64,000 bases of DNA from Flabesymbios commensalis (lineage: Eukaryota; Annelida; Polychaeta; Terebellida; Flabelligeridae), in assembly GCA_964017125.1 (NCBI GenBank), contig OZ024914.1, positions 16,809,920 to 16,873,919 on the forward strand, in the 5' to 3' direction. Shown in pieces: positions 10,255-22,900 of the stretch. Within the stretch, counting starts at the first letter, position 1. Each line of letters opens with the position of its first letter. The notes beneath the pieces were generated by a model. It saw only the letters and a program-made list of their open reading frames with translations, was not told the DNA's origin and did no database searches. The position numbers and the translations under genes are program-made.

Positions 10255-10496
10255 TAACCCTTATGCTGCCGATTTTTTCAGACTATTTTCCATTCATTTG
10301 AAGCTGGAATTGCTTACGTAATTTCCAGCTCCAAATGTCGAAAAATAATTATTTTTATGAACAAATACATCTTTAAAATGTCATTAATAGATTAACTAAG
10401 CATCTATCACAAAACATTTTAGCATTTTGAGTTGAATGTATTGGTCTGAAATTTGCTTGAAAACGGATATATTCGGTCCCGGCAGCATAAGGGCTA
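10255..10496. mobile_element. MITE with TARCCCTTATGCTGCCG ends, copy 1
   Basis: TAACCCTTATGCTGCCG on the left and CGGCAGCATAAGGGCTA on the right are inverted ends of a 242 bp element. A second copy in opposite orientation is at 55209-55455. Internal similarity (for example AATTTCAGACCAATA and TTCAACTCAAAATGC) confirms the family. It is nested in the 9600-13245 element. Confidence 0.7.
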
Positions 10497-10500
10497 ATAA

Positions 10501-10865
10501 CTACATAACGCCTAGGGCTGTAGGGTAGGGTGTAGGGCCTAGGTGAAAAATCAACTGAGGTATCGATATTTCAATTTTTTCAACATTATTTATTTTTCTG
10601 CTGGTTTTTACGTTTTTGTTCTTGGTGGTTAACTTACATGATGTTATAAACACACATAAAACAGATTTCCAGACACAAGAATATTTTATTATTGCAATAG
10701 TTACATCAGTGCATGATATTATAAAGATCCAAAATGTTTGATGCTTAAAAAACAACAGCAGGCCATATCAGAAGCATGTTCCTTTTCCATCTTACACTAC
10801 TGCGTAGTCCTTCATTGTTTTAATGACATGAATAAAGGGAATGTACGGTATAGCTGATTGTAATA
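10501..10865. other. Unassigned interior of the inverted-repeat element
   Basis: No exon, RNA gene or internal repeat could be recognised in this stretch, which connects the MITE and the GA-rich tract. Confidence 0.4.
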
Positions 10866-10877
10866 TCACCCCCACAG

Positions 10878-11440
10878 AAGCCCACGACAGAGACACACAG
10901 AGGGAGAGAGAGGGCAGAGAGTAAGAGAACGGGGAGAGAGAAATAGAGGAGAGTGTAGAGAGGAGGAGAGAGAGTAGGAGAGACAGAGTAGGAGAGAGAG
11001 AGATAGAGAGAAGAGGGAGGGAGGGAGAGAGAGAGAGAGTAGGAGAAAGTAGGATCGATAGCGAGAGAGAGTAGGAGAGACAGAATAGGAGAGAGACAGA
11101 ATAGGAGTGAGAGTAGGAAAAAGAGAGGGAGATAGGAGAGAGAGCAAGAGAGGAGAGAATGCGATGAAGAGAGTGGAGAGAGAGTGGAAAGAGAGTAGGG
11201 GAGATAGTAGGAGAGAAAGTAAGAGAGAGAGAGAGTATGAGAGACGAGAGTAGGAGAAAGAGTGGGAGAGAGAGAATAGGAGAGAGTATAGAAGATAGAG
11301 AGTAAGCAGAGATAGAAAGAGAGAAGAAATAGTGGGGAGAGAGATAGAGAGAAGAGAAAGAGAGGACTGAGAAAGTGTGAAAGAGAGTTCTAGAAAGAAA
11401 GAAAGAGAGAGGAGAGAGTCGAACATATTTTTTTGTCTCC
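10878..11440. repeat. Long GA-rich (GAGAGTAGGAGAGA) low-complexity tract
   Basis: About 560 bases of nearly pure purine on the plus strand consist of GAGA, GTAGGAGA and GAGAGACAGA blocks. The minus-strand open frame through it (10866-11645, 259 residues) is a leucine/serine run produced by the CTCTCT complement and shows no protein family. Such mirror-like polypurine tracts can form triplex DNA. Confidence 0.85.
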
Positions 11441-12011
11441 TTTTTCGCTCTCTCTTTTTTGTGGATGCATGTGGGGTAATACTACAATCCCTTTTATAAT
11501 GTGTCCAAACATGCCACAGGAAGCGGTTTGCTTTCTGGGTTACACTAGTGCTTATATCTTGGGATTGAGTTTCATCTCCAGCCTGAAGGTATGTTGTCAA
11601 ATGATTTGGTAAGCGGTTACCTGAAATATAAACAAAATTTGTCAAATTATATATTTGTAAATGTTGATAGTCTACTAGTACTTCAGTGAAGTATAAGCTA
11701 ATTTAGGCTGACATATTTTTTTATTTATTGATAATTCAATAATAACCCTATCTAGGCCTACTTAGTCTACTAACTATAAACCCTTGCACTGCCAGGGCCA
11801 CATCTGAGAACTTTTCAAACCAAATGAAATTGATTAAAAATTTTGAGACACTACTAACAACAACATCCCCATTTTTATAACGGTTAGCGACATTCATAGT
11901 CTCATTATTGAAATTAGTCTTTTAATAATGCTACGGAACAACAGTAGGCCTATAGTCCTATACTATATGAATGGGGTCTGACAAATGATAACACATGATA
12001 GTTAGCTCTAG

Positions 12012-12274
12012 CAGGTTCGTGCCCAGGATTTTTTATTATTTTTTTTTGGGGGGGGGGGATCTAATTTTGTATTGCTGGGGTATTTACTGCTTGAATTGAT
12101 ATTTGGCATTGAGCGAATGGGAAACGCAGGTTACATGTAGGGGGGTCTGGGGGCATGCCCTCTAGAATTTTATTCTAATGTTTTCTGCAAATTGGTGCAA
12201 TATGGTGGATTCTGTGGTCACAGGGGGGAGGGGAGGGACCCTCTCGACCCCCCCCCCCCCAAATGACGGGCCTG
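12012..12274. mobile_element. hAT-type MITE with CAGGYYCGT ends and G/C homopolymer runs
   Basis: The left end reads CAGGTTCGTGCCCAGGATTT, and the right end on the other strand reads CAGGCCCGTCATTTGGGGGG. The CAGGCCCGT terminus followed by a G run is a common hAT-like non-autonomous form in invertebrates. A G run sits near 12048-12059 and a C run near 12248-12260. An 8 bp duplication is not obvious. Confidence 0.5.
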
Positions 12275-12339
12275 AACGTTAGTAAGATATCACTAGAATA
12301 TATTTTAAAGACCTTCCTCACTAGGCCTACCCAAACACC

Positions 12340-12590
12340 ATACCATAAAACAATGATGGTAATGTTGGGTCAACGTCGCAGATGGCGATCCAACATTAAA
12401 CCAGTATTGGTTCTGTGTTGTGCTGCCACTGTGCCAGTGCTGGGCATATTTAAAATACAGTGTTAGGGTGTGAGCGATCAATAATTATCGGAAGGCCCGG
12501 TCAACCTACTTTTGTACAATGTTGGGTCAACGTTGAGCCGACGTTGTATACATGCTATACAAATATTTTGTGTTTGTTGAGTTAGCCCTA
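12340..12590. repeat. CAACGTTGG-type palindromic repeat
   Basis: Two blocks, GGGTCAACGTCGCAGA...GATCCAACATT and ACAATGTTGGGTCAACGTTG, belong to the dispersed family also seen at 6719, 6838, 22826, 43806, 49195, 53610, 54520, 57282 and 57388. The block ends ATTTTGTGTTTGTTGAG, the inverse of the CAGCAAACACAA boundary seen in other copies. Confidence 0.55.
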
Positions 12591-13632
12591 CTAGGCTAGG
12601 CCTACTAGTCTAGTAGCTAAGTAGGGCAGACCAGACCTGGCTGTGCTTAAGGCTTAGCCTTAGCTTAGAGGCCTATACCGTACTTCGATTGAAGTACGTA
12701 CTTCATTTAAAGTATACTTCGATTGAAGTACGTACGTCGTTTGGCGTCTATCACTGTCGTACGTCGATCAAAGTATGGCTGGTGTCCGTACTTCAATCGA
12801 CGTACGGATGTACACCACCCCAAAATAATCTTAAAATGTTGAAAACTCAAACATAGGAACTACACAAATTTATGCTCTTACGATAGCATACATATTTTTC
12901 TGTATAAAAAAGTAATTCCCAACGTTGGCTCATGACAATACTCACCGAAAAACAATGAAGAATGTTGCGAAAAATCACAGGCTCTCTTTCTTTGTAAATT
13001 TGCCAGAAGTATAAACATGCGCCTAGCCTCGTTTTGGTATCAATCGACGCGTGAGGTCTCTATGAAAGATTTCCCATGTCAAGCTATTTCTATTTATAAA
13101 TGGGAACGATGTAATCTCACGCTGAAGGGGAGCCCTATTATAAATGTAGGTGTACGTCAAGGGACGTACGGCCTAGCTAGATCGAAGTACGTACGTCCTT
13201 CAAAGTACGTACGTTAATCTGCGGTCAGCCTCCACCTGTATACTGCATTTGTGCATGTCCTTTCTTGTACAACACTGAGCAAGCCGTCATCACTTGCCAG
13301 TATAGACATGATAGATGTTGCTTACGTGCTTACCAGCAAGAAGACTACGTTTAACTTTAACGTCTTTAGTTGCAAGCTCGGAGTGCAAGCTTTGCTTTGT
13401 AATTATTTTACAACCATAAAATTTTAATGATAAAATTTTTCTTAGTTGCTCTCTGTAATTTACTTGTTCAGTTGTTCTGTTGTTCTTTTTTGACTCTTTG
13501 TCACTAAACTTTGTGATGTGACAGTAAACAGCCTATACTATAGGGCCTTAAAGTTAGGCTATGTTACAGTAGGGCCTATCTTAGGCCCTATGCTATAGTA
13601 TAGTCTATAGTATAGGCCCTAGCCTAGGCCTA

Positions 13633-14271
13633 CTCGCCGTCAAATTAAAAATGATCAACCATGATCGCATGATTTTAGGCGATTTCTCCGTCAATTCTAT
13701 AGGGCCTAACGATTTCCTTCAAATTTCCTAGGCTAAAGGCAATTTCATATTCAAATCCTAATAGCCCTGAAAATTTCGTCAAAATATAGTGTAGGCGTAT
13801 TTCAAATGTCAGACATGTAAGTTTAAATTACGACATCACTCTATCATGTCTATAACCTGATTGATTAAACTAATTCTAGAATTGTATTACATGGCAAATG
13901 GTCCAACTTTTGAAATAATAAATATAATTTTACAAATTTTTTACCGCTGTTAGGATTTTATTAGAAAATGGCCTTTGCAAAATTGTAAAATTATATAGCA
14001 TATTTCAAATGCTAGACAATTTGACATGTAGTAAATAAAAATTATGACGTCCATCTATAACCCCATTGATTAAACTAATTCTAGAATTTTATTACATGGC
14101 AAATGGTATAACTTTTGAAATAATAAATATAATTTTAACAATTTTTTACAGCTGTTAGGATTTTAATAGAAAATGGCCTTTGCAAAATTTAAAGGGAATC
14201 GGTTAAAAATTGACGGAGAAATTGCCGAAAATCATGCCATCCTGGTTGATCATTTTTAATTTGACGGCGAG
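13633..14271. mobile_element. TA-flanked MITE with CTCGCCGTCAAATTAAAA ends
   Basis: CTCGCCGTCAAATTAAAAAT begins the left end, and the right end is its inverse. Similarity covers about 65 bp (ATGATCAACCA, GGCATGATTTT, AATTTCTCCGTCAATT). TA flanks both ends (13631-13632 and 14272-14273). The interior is a tandem duplication of a unit of about 200 bp that includes ATTACATGGCAAATGGT and TTAGGATTTTA.TAGAAAATGG. No coding capacity. Confidence 0.75.
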
Positions 14272-14685
14272 TATAGTCACTAGACTACAAGACCTATATT
14301 ATATAAGAATATTATAATAATATATTGTAGGTCTACCTGTGAGTGTGAGGGCTGAGGCTGTGACTGTGTTTTATTCAATAAATGATTCATCTGAGGCTCA
14401 GTTCAGTTAACGTTATATAGGCTAGTATAATGTAGTGTATTGTAAAATGCACAAAAAGAATACACAGTATCATGAACAGCAAATAAACATTAAATTAAAG
14501 TATGATTTTTTTTATTTGTAGGCCTAGGCCTATCAGTATTAATTATTCAATGTCAATAATGCCAATTATACCTTAAATTAATAAAATATATTTAATTTGT
14601 ATTTTTAAATAATCTCAAAATCTATATCAGTATTATTATAGTAACTAGTAATAGATGGGAGAGTAATAGTAATATAACTTGAAGA

Positions 14686-14753
14686 CTGTAGCCTAATAGT
14701 AATAGTAAAGAGTACGGTACTGTAGCCTAATAGTAATAGTAAAGAGTACGGTA
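14686..14753 (+). repeat. 34 bp tandem duplication
   Basis: The unit CTGTAGCCTAATAGTAATAG followed by TAAAGAGTACGGTA occurs twice in a row with no difference, in a region already rich in AATAGTAATA. Confidence 0.8.
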
Positions 14754-14836
14754 ATCACTGAGGTAATGGTAGAATTTCAAAGTAATAGTAATATATTGCA
14801 TGTAATAAATCATGCATGTTTGGTAAGTTGATTAAA

Positions 14837-15012
14837 ACATTGTCAGGGAATAATTTATTTGAAAATTATTGATTAGCGATTTTTTTCCTTAAATCTTTGA
14901 CTGACAGTACAACCTTATCATCGAAGTATAAATATTTTGCTAATCAATTTCAAATTTGATTAGCGAATGGGCGGAATTGCATAGCTTTTCATTACGCGAT
15001 ACTGAACGAAAT
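14837..15012 (-). repeat. Dispersed repeat F, copy 1 (minus orientation)
   Basis: Reverse-complemented, this matches 19367-19520 and 46499-46672. It shares TTCAGTATYGCATAG, CTAATCAAATTTG.AATTGATT and AATATTTATAC.TC.ATGAT, and ends in AATAATTTTCAA followed by a CCCTG end. Length is about 175 bp. Class unknown. Confidence 0.6.
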
Positions 15013-16506
15013 ATTTCCTGATTGTATAAACATGATAAAGGCTATAACAACAAGTTTCTCGCATCAGCTTGGCTTAGGTTTATTTATTATAAATTAATTA
15101 CCTGTTTTATTTACAAAATTTCCTTTATCATCATAATTCTCTCCTTACTTTTATCATTTTTATCCCTGCACTTATCCATCTACCCCAGAATTGTTTTTTG
15201 AGCAAAAATACTGGTTGTGAGTGGTAGTGACAGGGCTTGAAATTAGACTAAATATCCACTTGTCCAGTCGGACAACTAGCTAAGAAATTGACTAGTCTTT
15301 CTAAAAAATATCACTTGTCTTTCATAATAATTGTGAAGCAGGGGCACTCGTCTAGTAGGACAAGCTCATTGAAACTTAACTTGTTGGTCATCTCGGATGA
15401 TAGGACGGGGCCAATTTTGAACCCTAAGTCAGTTCCAGGGGTAGCCAACCAGTGGTACCCAACATCTGACATGTTTGACATGGATAGCTAATCCCCTGAT
15501 GATCACACCAGTAGAGATCACAGGCCTGTAGACACTTGCAGAGATGGTCTCTTAATCCCTAGATTCCATCAGATGCACTGTTATCCATTATAATATTCTG
15601 TGCATATCATATAAATTGAAGACTACTACGAGTATAGGCCTACACATTATTACATTAGAGCTCATGTAGACACTTGCCCAGATACAATACTTATACAATA
15701 TCCAGATAGCTGGGTCATCAGGGGTCATAATATCCAGACAAACATACATTTTTCACAGGTCTGTTTATTTTCTTATTTACAAACTTATTTGTGAAATGTA
15801 ACCTCGGCTTATTTGTAGACATTGTTGGGGCTTACTGGAATTTCATTAATCCCAATTGGTGTAGTTATTAATCATCACCCCATGTATGTGTGCCTGCATG
15901 TATTCTGTGTGACTTAGCAGCTTGGAGCACACATTTTGATTGCCGTGTCGTCCTCTCAGAGGCCATAGATTGATGTATTTGCTCTACCCAAAAAATCAAA
16001 CATGGCAGTGACCATGGTGACTGAGATCCAGACCCGAAGTCCGAAAAATGAGTGTGCGACCTTTGAGCTGAGCATGTGGGCATGTAACTGAAATGCTACT
16101 GATTCTAAATACACTATTTTCGACCTGATTATTCGACCGGAAGTCTTATTTCTGAATTGTCCCACGCTTTTGTACGCTGTCATCTGTGGCTAAAATCTCT
16201 TTCAGCCACTGGGGCTGACATTTTGAGTGCACATAACCATTGATAGCTTCTTTTTATCCCTTTACTGTGTATTTTAAATTTATGTAACATCTGATCATGG
16301 GCTAGTAAAACTTAATTTTGGTTAGTCCTACTCTCTAATAATTTTTTTTTTCTAGTTCTATACTTGTTGAAAGGTTATGTGTAATCATATTATCTAAAGA
16401 TAAGTCAGCTGTAGTGTATTTGGTTAAGGCAGAAGGTTTTTCTATGCTGATATATTAATACCATCTGGTGACATGAGATATTTATATACCTTTGTTTCTT
16501 TTTCAG
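15013..16506. other. Upstream flank of the SLC39A gene, no clear feature
   Basis: The coding region of the transporter begins just after a splice acceptor at 16505-16506, so one or more 5' UTR exons and the promoter should lie upstream. None could be fixed from sequence. Direct repeats of GACAAGT/CTAGTC type at 15250-15370 are present. Short frames on the minus strand (15868-16183) show no family. Confidence 0.35.
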
Positions 16507-16961
16507 AAAATAAGAGATTTAGAAATATGACAGACCTGTGGTATCCCGTATCCATTTTGTTTGTATTTTTTGTGACATTTGTTGACGGTGGTGATGAAAC
16601 CCATGCTCAAATAGGACTGAATGCATCTAATAAATTCTCAGAAGAAAATCAGCCAATTCAGGCCATAGAAGTGCAATTCTTTCTTGATGAATTGATATCA
16701 AAGTATGGATTTAATGATGTCCTCAGTGTGGAGGATATGGATAAATTCATCCAAGTATTGAAAAATAGACGTCCAAGTTCTGAAATCATTGATGCTAAGA
16801 ACAGCAATGATTCTGAAAATAAAGCTATAACTACTAAATTAGGTGTAGGAAATAAAAATGATACAGTTGAAGAACCTACACTACATGGCCTTACTGATGA
16901 TGCATATGGGGTTTGTGATGGCGATGGGTGGACATTCAAACAACATTGTCTTCAACGAAAG
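16507..16961 (+). CDS. SLC39A14: SLC39A gene, first coding exon
   Basis: The acceptor TTTCTTTTTCAG ends at 16506, so a 5' UTR exon exists upstream. The chosen ATG is at 16527; the in-frame ATG at 16473 lies in the intron and is rejected. It encodes residues 1-145: signal peptide, then the extracellular segment with [20 protein letters not shown], which matches the ZIP8/14 pattern of a helix-turn pair. Donor GT at 16962, phase 0. Confidence 0.9.
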
Positions 16962-19900
16962 GTATATGAAGTTCTTACCATAACCAGATAATTCGAACTT
17001 CTGATCTTCACAAAAAGTTCTAAATACTCTGATGAATTAGTCACCCTGATTATAGTAAAAAATTGGCTAATTTGCTTATCCAAGATCCCAGTCTTAGTCA
17101 TGGGAATTACTTATACATGTAATAGGTTGGTGTAGCCAACCGATGAACACAGTTGATCGGTTGAGTGAAATTGTCATGCACATAAGTTCTTGTAAATTGT
17201 AAACAACAAAATATCTTTGTCAAGTACGTTATCAACACAAGCCACACCTACTTTGCAACCATTGTGCTAAGAAGACAGGCACATGGGCAGGACAGTTGAG
17301 CATGCTAGACATATTATAGTTAGGACATTTTTTGAGAAACTGAATTGTTCACAATTTAATTGATCAGCAATAATTAATTAATCATATTCATAGTCGATCA
17401 TCATAATTGGTGTAACTAATCTTCATTCCAAATCGATGGGAAAGATTTACAGTCGCTGATAATAATCTGATGTGAGTGAATATTCTCTGATGGATTACCA
17501 TGATTAAATTCAAAAATACTTTCTGATTGCCAAGCTTTATTTCTAATGTTATTATTTCTAATTTGTTAATGTATTTTTATCATGATATGGGATGTTGTCT
17601 TTTTTAGTGTATGTCAGGCAGTGATATTTTCTTGCTGCACAATGTATCAAATGAAGCAGATGCGTCTCAACTCCACAGAATGTCACCTGCTATTCTTTAT
17701 GAAGTACAAAAGCAACATTGCACCAACTCATCATCTGGTCATCTGAGACTGAAGAAAAAGCCAAACTCTCTGGAAGGTTCAAATATAATATTCATTGTTG
17801 TTTTTTTTTCATTTCAAAGATCTATGCAATAATCTGATAATATGCACAGCTGCATAAAATTAATAAGCTGAATTAGAACTTAAAAACAGAACATTTGAGG
17901 TGTCAGTATATAATCAAATTTAGAATCAATCAAATTCAAAATTACAGTCTGGTGACCATTCACATTAGATTATTTGAGATATCAGTCGAAGCATGCAAGA
18001 TGATAGACCTTTACTATAAAACAACATGTGAGGTTTCAGGGAGGATTACCAACTAAACATTGATGTCAAATTTATCAAATTCCAAGTGGCAGATTAGGGA
18101 ACATATTTTACAAGATATTTGTAAAACCATGCAACATAATTAAGCCTTCTCTATACCAAGGTTCTGGCAAAGGTGGTGGAACCCTTTAACCCTTACAACT
18201 CTGAAATATTTTTGTATAAACTATGGAGACGAAAGTTTTTTTCAATTCAAAATCTTCATAAATATCTTAGTTAGCTCTTTCTGCTTCATTTTAATACCTA
18301 TGTTGTGGGTGTACCATTATAAATATTATATTTCTTTCAGTGCGTGGATCGTCTTTATACGCCAGATACTGATGTGTAAAGACCCCGTGCTCAAAGAGTT
18401 AAAATTACAAAACATGCAAAACTTCCGAATGCAAAATTTCATATTATAGGGAGCAAGTGCTTGGACTTTCATCGTCTTGTTAAAGGGAAGTTTTTTTTTG
18501 AACATCCTGCAGTAGATACAAATACCTGGTAGTATTCATCACTCACTATGCTGACATTTTAATAGAGCTTTAATTAAAGCTGTCTTTGATTTCAGTATGG
18601 GGTTATGGATTCCTCTGTGTCACACTTATAAATCTGTGTGCCTTGTGCGGACTTGTTTTCTTACCATTGATGGGCCGGCAGTTCTACAAAAAATTACTAC
18701 TTTTTATGGCAGCTCTAGCAGTTGGTACACTTGCTGGAAGCTCTATTCTGGTATTAATCCCTGAAGTAAGTACATACATAAATAGATACCTGTTTTTTAC
18801 ATTGATACATATTTCATGAAGTGTTTGAAAAAGCATCAACTTAAACCTTGACTTAAACCTCCAACCCTGCTTTTTATTGTACCCTACATGAGTTACATTG
18901 TATATCTGCATTTTCAGTGTTTTCAACTTCATGATGAAGACACAGGAATCACCAAAAATAGCTATGTCTGGAAATCCACTGCCATCGTGGGTGGCATCTA
19001 CTTATTTTTTCTCATTGAAAGAATTTTGAAAATATTTATGGACTGGAGACATGTAAGTTACATGAATTATAAAATTGTCTGTATTAGGAACTGAGATTAG
19101 TAGTTACTGATTTCGGTATTTATTTAGGTAGATTGACACAAGTCTCATCAAATACATAATTTTCATTTCCTATTGATCATTAATTTTATCACTAGATACA
19201 GCTATAATAAAATCCAAGAATATTGAAGCCTCAGCCACAATGATCCTTATGAACACTGTTCAAACAATTTCCTACATACGTGCTTCTCAATGCAGCTGTA
19301 GTAAGGTCTTGGACATGCCTCAGACATAATTAGTTTTGAAAAGGTGGGGGGTGTGCAGGAAAAAATTTGTTCAGTATCGCATAGCAAATAATTGCAATAA
19401 TCAAATTTGTAATTGATTAGCAAAATATTTATACATCAATGATGAGGATGTCTAGCAAGTTACAACTTAGATGAGGAAAATGCTATTCAATAATTTTCAA
19501 ACAAATTTTTCCCTGGTGTGTCAATTTTTTTGAAGAAATATTTTTGCTTTTGCAATTATTACACTCAGTGATAGTTTTTTATTTCAGTAACTATACCTGG
19601 TTTTTCAGGATATGTTTTTTTTGTTGGTGGGTGGAGTCATACATGTGATAGATGTCAACTGATTTCATTTGATTTGTCCTTCGATACAGTCTTAACTGGG
19701 TCTTTGGGTCGTGTATTTTAGACAATTTCCATCCATAGAGCCATGTGTGTACTGAGAGGCAGCCTGGCATGAGTTACACTTGCTTTAGCAAAGTATAAAA
19801 ATCTTTTTGAGATGGTACCAGGTTATTAAATCAATACGCTATAATTTGTGTTACAGAGCCTTGATGAGATTCAATATGAAGAACCTTATTCCATCATGTT

Positions 19901-22900
19901 TACAGTAAGTATTTGAACAACTGTTTGTTGAACTTTTAATTCTATTATTTAAATAATTTTTTGAAGCAGTTGTGGCTCAATTGCTATTTCTTGAGACTTC
20001 AACACTACTGACAGAATGTTCATGATGATATTTACTCTCATAGACATGATAGACGTGGTAGAAAAATGGACCTGTTTGAGTATGATATTGTTTGGTTTGG
20101 ACTATGTTTTTACTGCCTTTGCTAGAGTGTATGAAGTATAGTGTATCTAACTGGTGTTCCTATGTCATCAGGTTAATTAAGGCAGTCAAATCATTCACCT
20201 GGGCACTGTCAATAATATTTACTTTGTGAAGGACCCCACGTTTTTAGCTTTGCTCATGTCACACATGCAGCTGGGCCTTGCAAAAAAGAAAAAGTGACTT
20301 CGTAAAATATTCAGTGTGCATAACTGTTTTTTTCTTGCCGCCTTATACATGTTATATATTAAACGGAAGGCACTTATTAAACCACTATCAGCTATTTGTT
20401 CTGGTATTATATTATTTGATGAAAACCAAAGTAACAATCCAGGTATTAAACCAATTTGATATTAAAAATAGATTCAGTAGATATATTGTAAATATTAGAA
20501 ACATGAACAGTAGTACAAGATAATATAAAGTAATACAATTGTGTGTGGTACATGTAGATTTTTTGGTTAAATAATTTCTCGACATTGATGTTATATAAGC
20601 GATGCAATTGTGAATACAACTTTGTAAAACTTGTAAATGTCTGCAGGTGAAGAGTAAGCATTCTGCTAACATATGTATATTTTTATTGTCATATCAGTAA
20701 TGGTGACATTTATTTTGTGATTTTTGTCAGGATGAGAAGACGTTGAACAGCAGTCACAAAGATGAACTACCGGTGTGCTCTGTAAAGACTCGATCAATCT
20801 CACACAAAAACTCAATGAACATGTCCTTCAAACCCCCAAATCATCCAGAATCTGCCACCATGAATGGCATTAGCCCGAGAAGACATACTAAAAGTGAAAC
20901 CGATGCTACATTCCAAACCAACAATCTGGATATGGATGTGCATGTATGTATATATATACTGTATTCCCGCACATAATCGTGCATGCACTTAACTTCACTC
21001 GTGTCACCAGTGTCTCTATCTCTACTTCAGACACTGGTCATCTTCCCCAGATCAGCTAATATTAACCACCAGGGGACAGAGATTTCACAGCCACTCTCTG
21101 TACTGCCGCATCTAGGTGCGTGGGAAAAAGCCCGCTTCTTTCAGAATGATGGCCTCACAGAGTGCAAAATAACTCGATTCATGTCATTACCATTGACGCT
21201 TCTGGAAATGAGATAAAAATATCTAGGCTGAATATACACTGATATATACCGTATGTAGTAAAAATTGTGCTTAGCTCATACTTTTAAAAACTCCATTAAA
21301 TTAATTATCAATAAAATTAGAAATTGAAAGTGGAACACTCATGGATACCCTCAGGTTTGTATGACGAGCACTGCGTGCACAAATTCCCATGTGTTGGCAG
21401 CGGATGGGCAGGTGTGCATTTAAACACAACTGGCCAATCACGATCTACCTCACCGCTGGTGGCTCATTTATGAACTGCTGGCTGCTGGTTGGCAGACGGT
21501 GACGTAACAGACGACAGAGACCCATGGTGTTGGATATGTGTAAGTGCCACACAAAATCTCAGTGGGTGACTGTGACACTCACTGATAGCTGAGTGTAGCA
21601 CTTAACCAGCAGACACAAGACCTCTACCCAATATTTGGTTAATGAACAGGCCAAGGTCAAAGACGGTGTGCCAACATTCACCCCATATATTGGGGGTAGA
21701 GATCTCGTGTTTTAGTGATATAAGTGTTTTAGGCAAGAATATTCTTGTTCATTTAGAAGTGCATGCACTTATATTCAAATACTACGTTCGTGGAATAACA
21801 TATTTTCAACAATACATGCACTTATATTAAAAAAATACTATGTGCACCACTGTGTAACTCACCCATACACTGCAGGTAACAATAGAATTGAAATGCATTG
21901 TTTTATACAAACCGTTACTAGCATACATCCATAATAATTTAATATGATGCTGATCGTAAACACAAACTAAAGTTATTATTTTATTAATAAGCGGGTAGGT
22001 ATTAGGAGAGAATTGCTCCATATCATAGATATATGCAAAGACAAGCTTCAATGCTATATTGCATGTGTGCAATAGCTGACTAGCTTTGGCATATGAGGTG
22101 TGATTTGACAGCTCAAGTAGTGTCAGTGGTGTTAACACCTATTGCCTGGAGTCACTCCAACAAGTCAACTTCAAAGTAACAGTCACTAATTATTATTTTA
22201 AAAAGGACTCACTAAACTGAGATTCTATTGCCATTATCTCGCTCTCACACGTATGTTTCCTTGATTCGTAGAATCAACATGTCTCAACCACCTAGAAAGC
22301 GAGCTAGGAAAAAGATTGATATTAAAACCAAAATAAAATTAATAAACATCTTTAAAAAATTGTGTCTTTTACTATATATCAATTTAATCGGCATACACCC
22401 ACTTATCATCTGTAGGCCTACCAATGATGCACCCTGAGTTAAAACTCTCATATAAAGCTATTGGTTAAGTGTTGCCATTAACTCAAAGTATGTGAAGTTT
22501 GAATAACAAAAATAACTATAAAGAAAGTTTAATAAGTCGCTTCTCATCCACAGTCAGATGCAGCTGAAGTTATGATATTGGATGATGAGCAAGATAGTTT
22601 GCCTGCTAAAGAATCTAGCTCCAGCAGTGAATCTAGCACAGAAGGTATACGAAGCGTGGCATGGATGATCATTGTTGGAGATGGATTTCATAATTTTATT
22701 GATGGTTTGTCCATTGGAGCAGCATTTGCTGGCAGTATTTTGGCAGGAGTTAGTGTATCAGTAGCTGTTATATGTGAAGAACTTCCACATGAGTTAGGTG
22801 AGTTATAATGTATATACACAGAATTTACCCAGCAAACACGAGACATTGACCCAATGTTGGCATCTTCTGCGACACTGGCCCCTCAATAAACATTGAGTAC

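Larger units (their letters stand above)
9600..13245. mobile_element. 3.6 kb inverted-repeat element with ACGTACGT-rich ends
   Basis: The left end (from 9600) begins CAGTATACCAGGTGAAGGCC and the right end, reverse-complemented, begins CAGTATACAGGTGGAGGCTG. Both continue through GACCGCAGATTAACGTACGT, ACTTTGAAGGACGTACGTAC and TTCGATCTAG, about 70 bp at high identity with weaker similarity beyond. Related ACGTAC/TCGATTGA motifs recur internally at 10085-10130 and 12670-12810. No target-site duplication is clear by eye. No transposase was found. A TATAAATA box and inverted CCAAT at 9727-9765 look promoter-like. The interior contains a MITE, a GA-rich tract and a G/C-run element, so it has absorbed later insertions. 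Superfamily unassigned. Confidence 0.65.

Noticed and set aside
10866-11645. 259-codon open frame on the minus strand
   Set aside because: Its Leu/Ser/Phe-rich sequence is the complement of a GA-repeat tract. No domain, and no codon pattern of a real gene.
13017-13217. 66-codon frame ending in KYVRPSKYVR
   Set aside because: It overlaps the ACGTACGT inverted-repeat end, and its repeated ending is the repeat translated.
16473-16526. Upstream in-frame ATG for the SLC39A protein
   Set aside because: A strong splice acceptor (TTTCTTTTTCAG) lies between it and the coding region, so this ATG is intronic; the ATG at 16527 gives a proper signal peptide.
20412-20672. Minus-strand hydrophobic frames in SLC39A intron 5
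   Set aside because: They lie in an intron, are AT-rich, and have no family resemblance.
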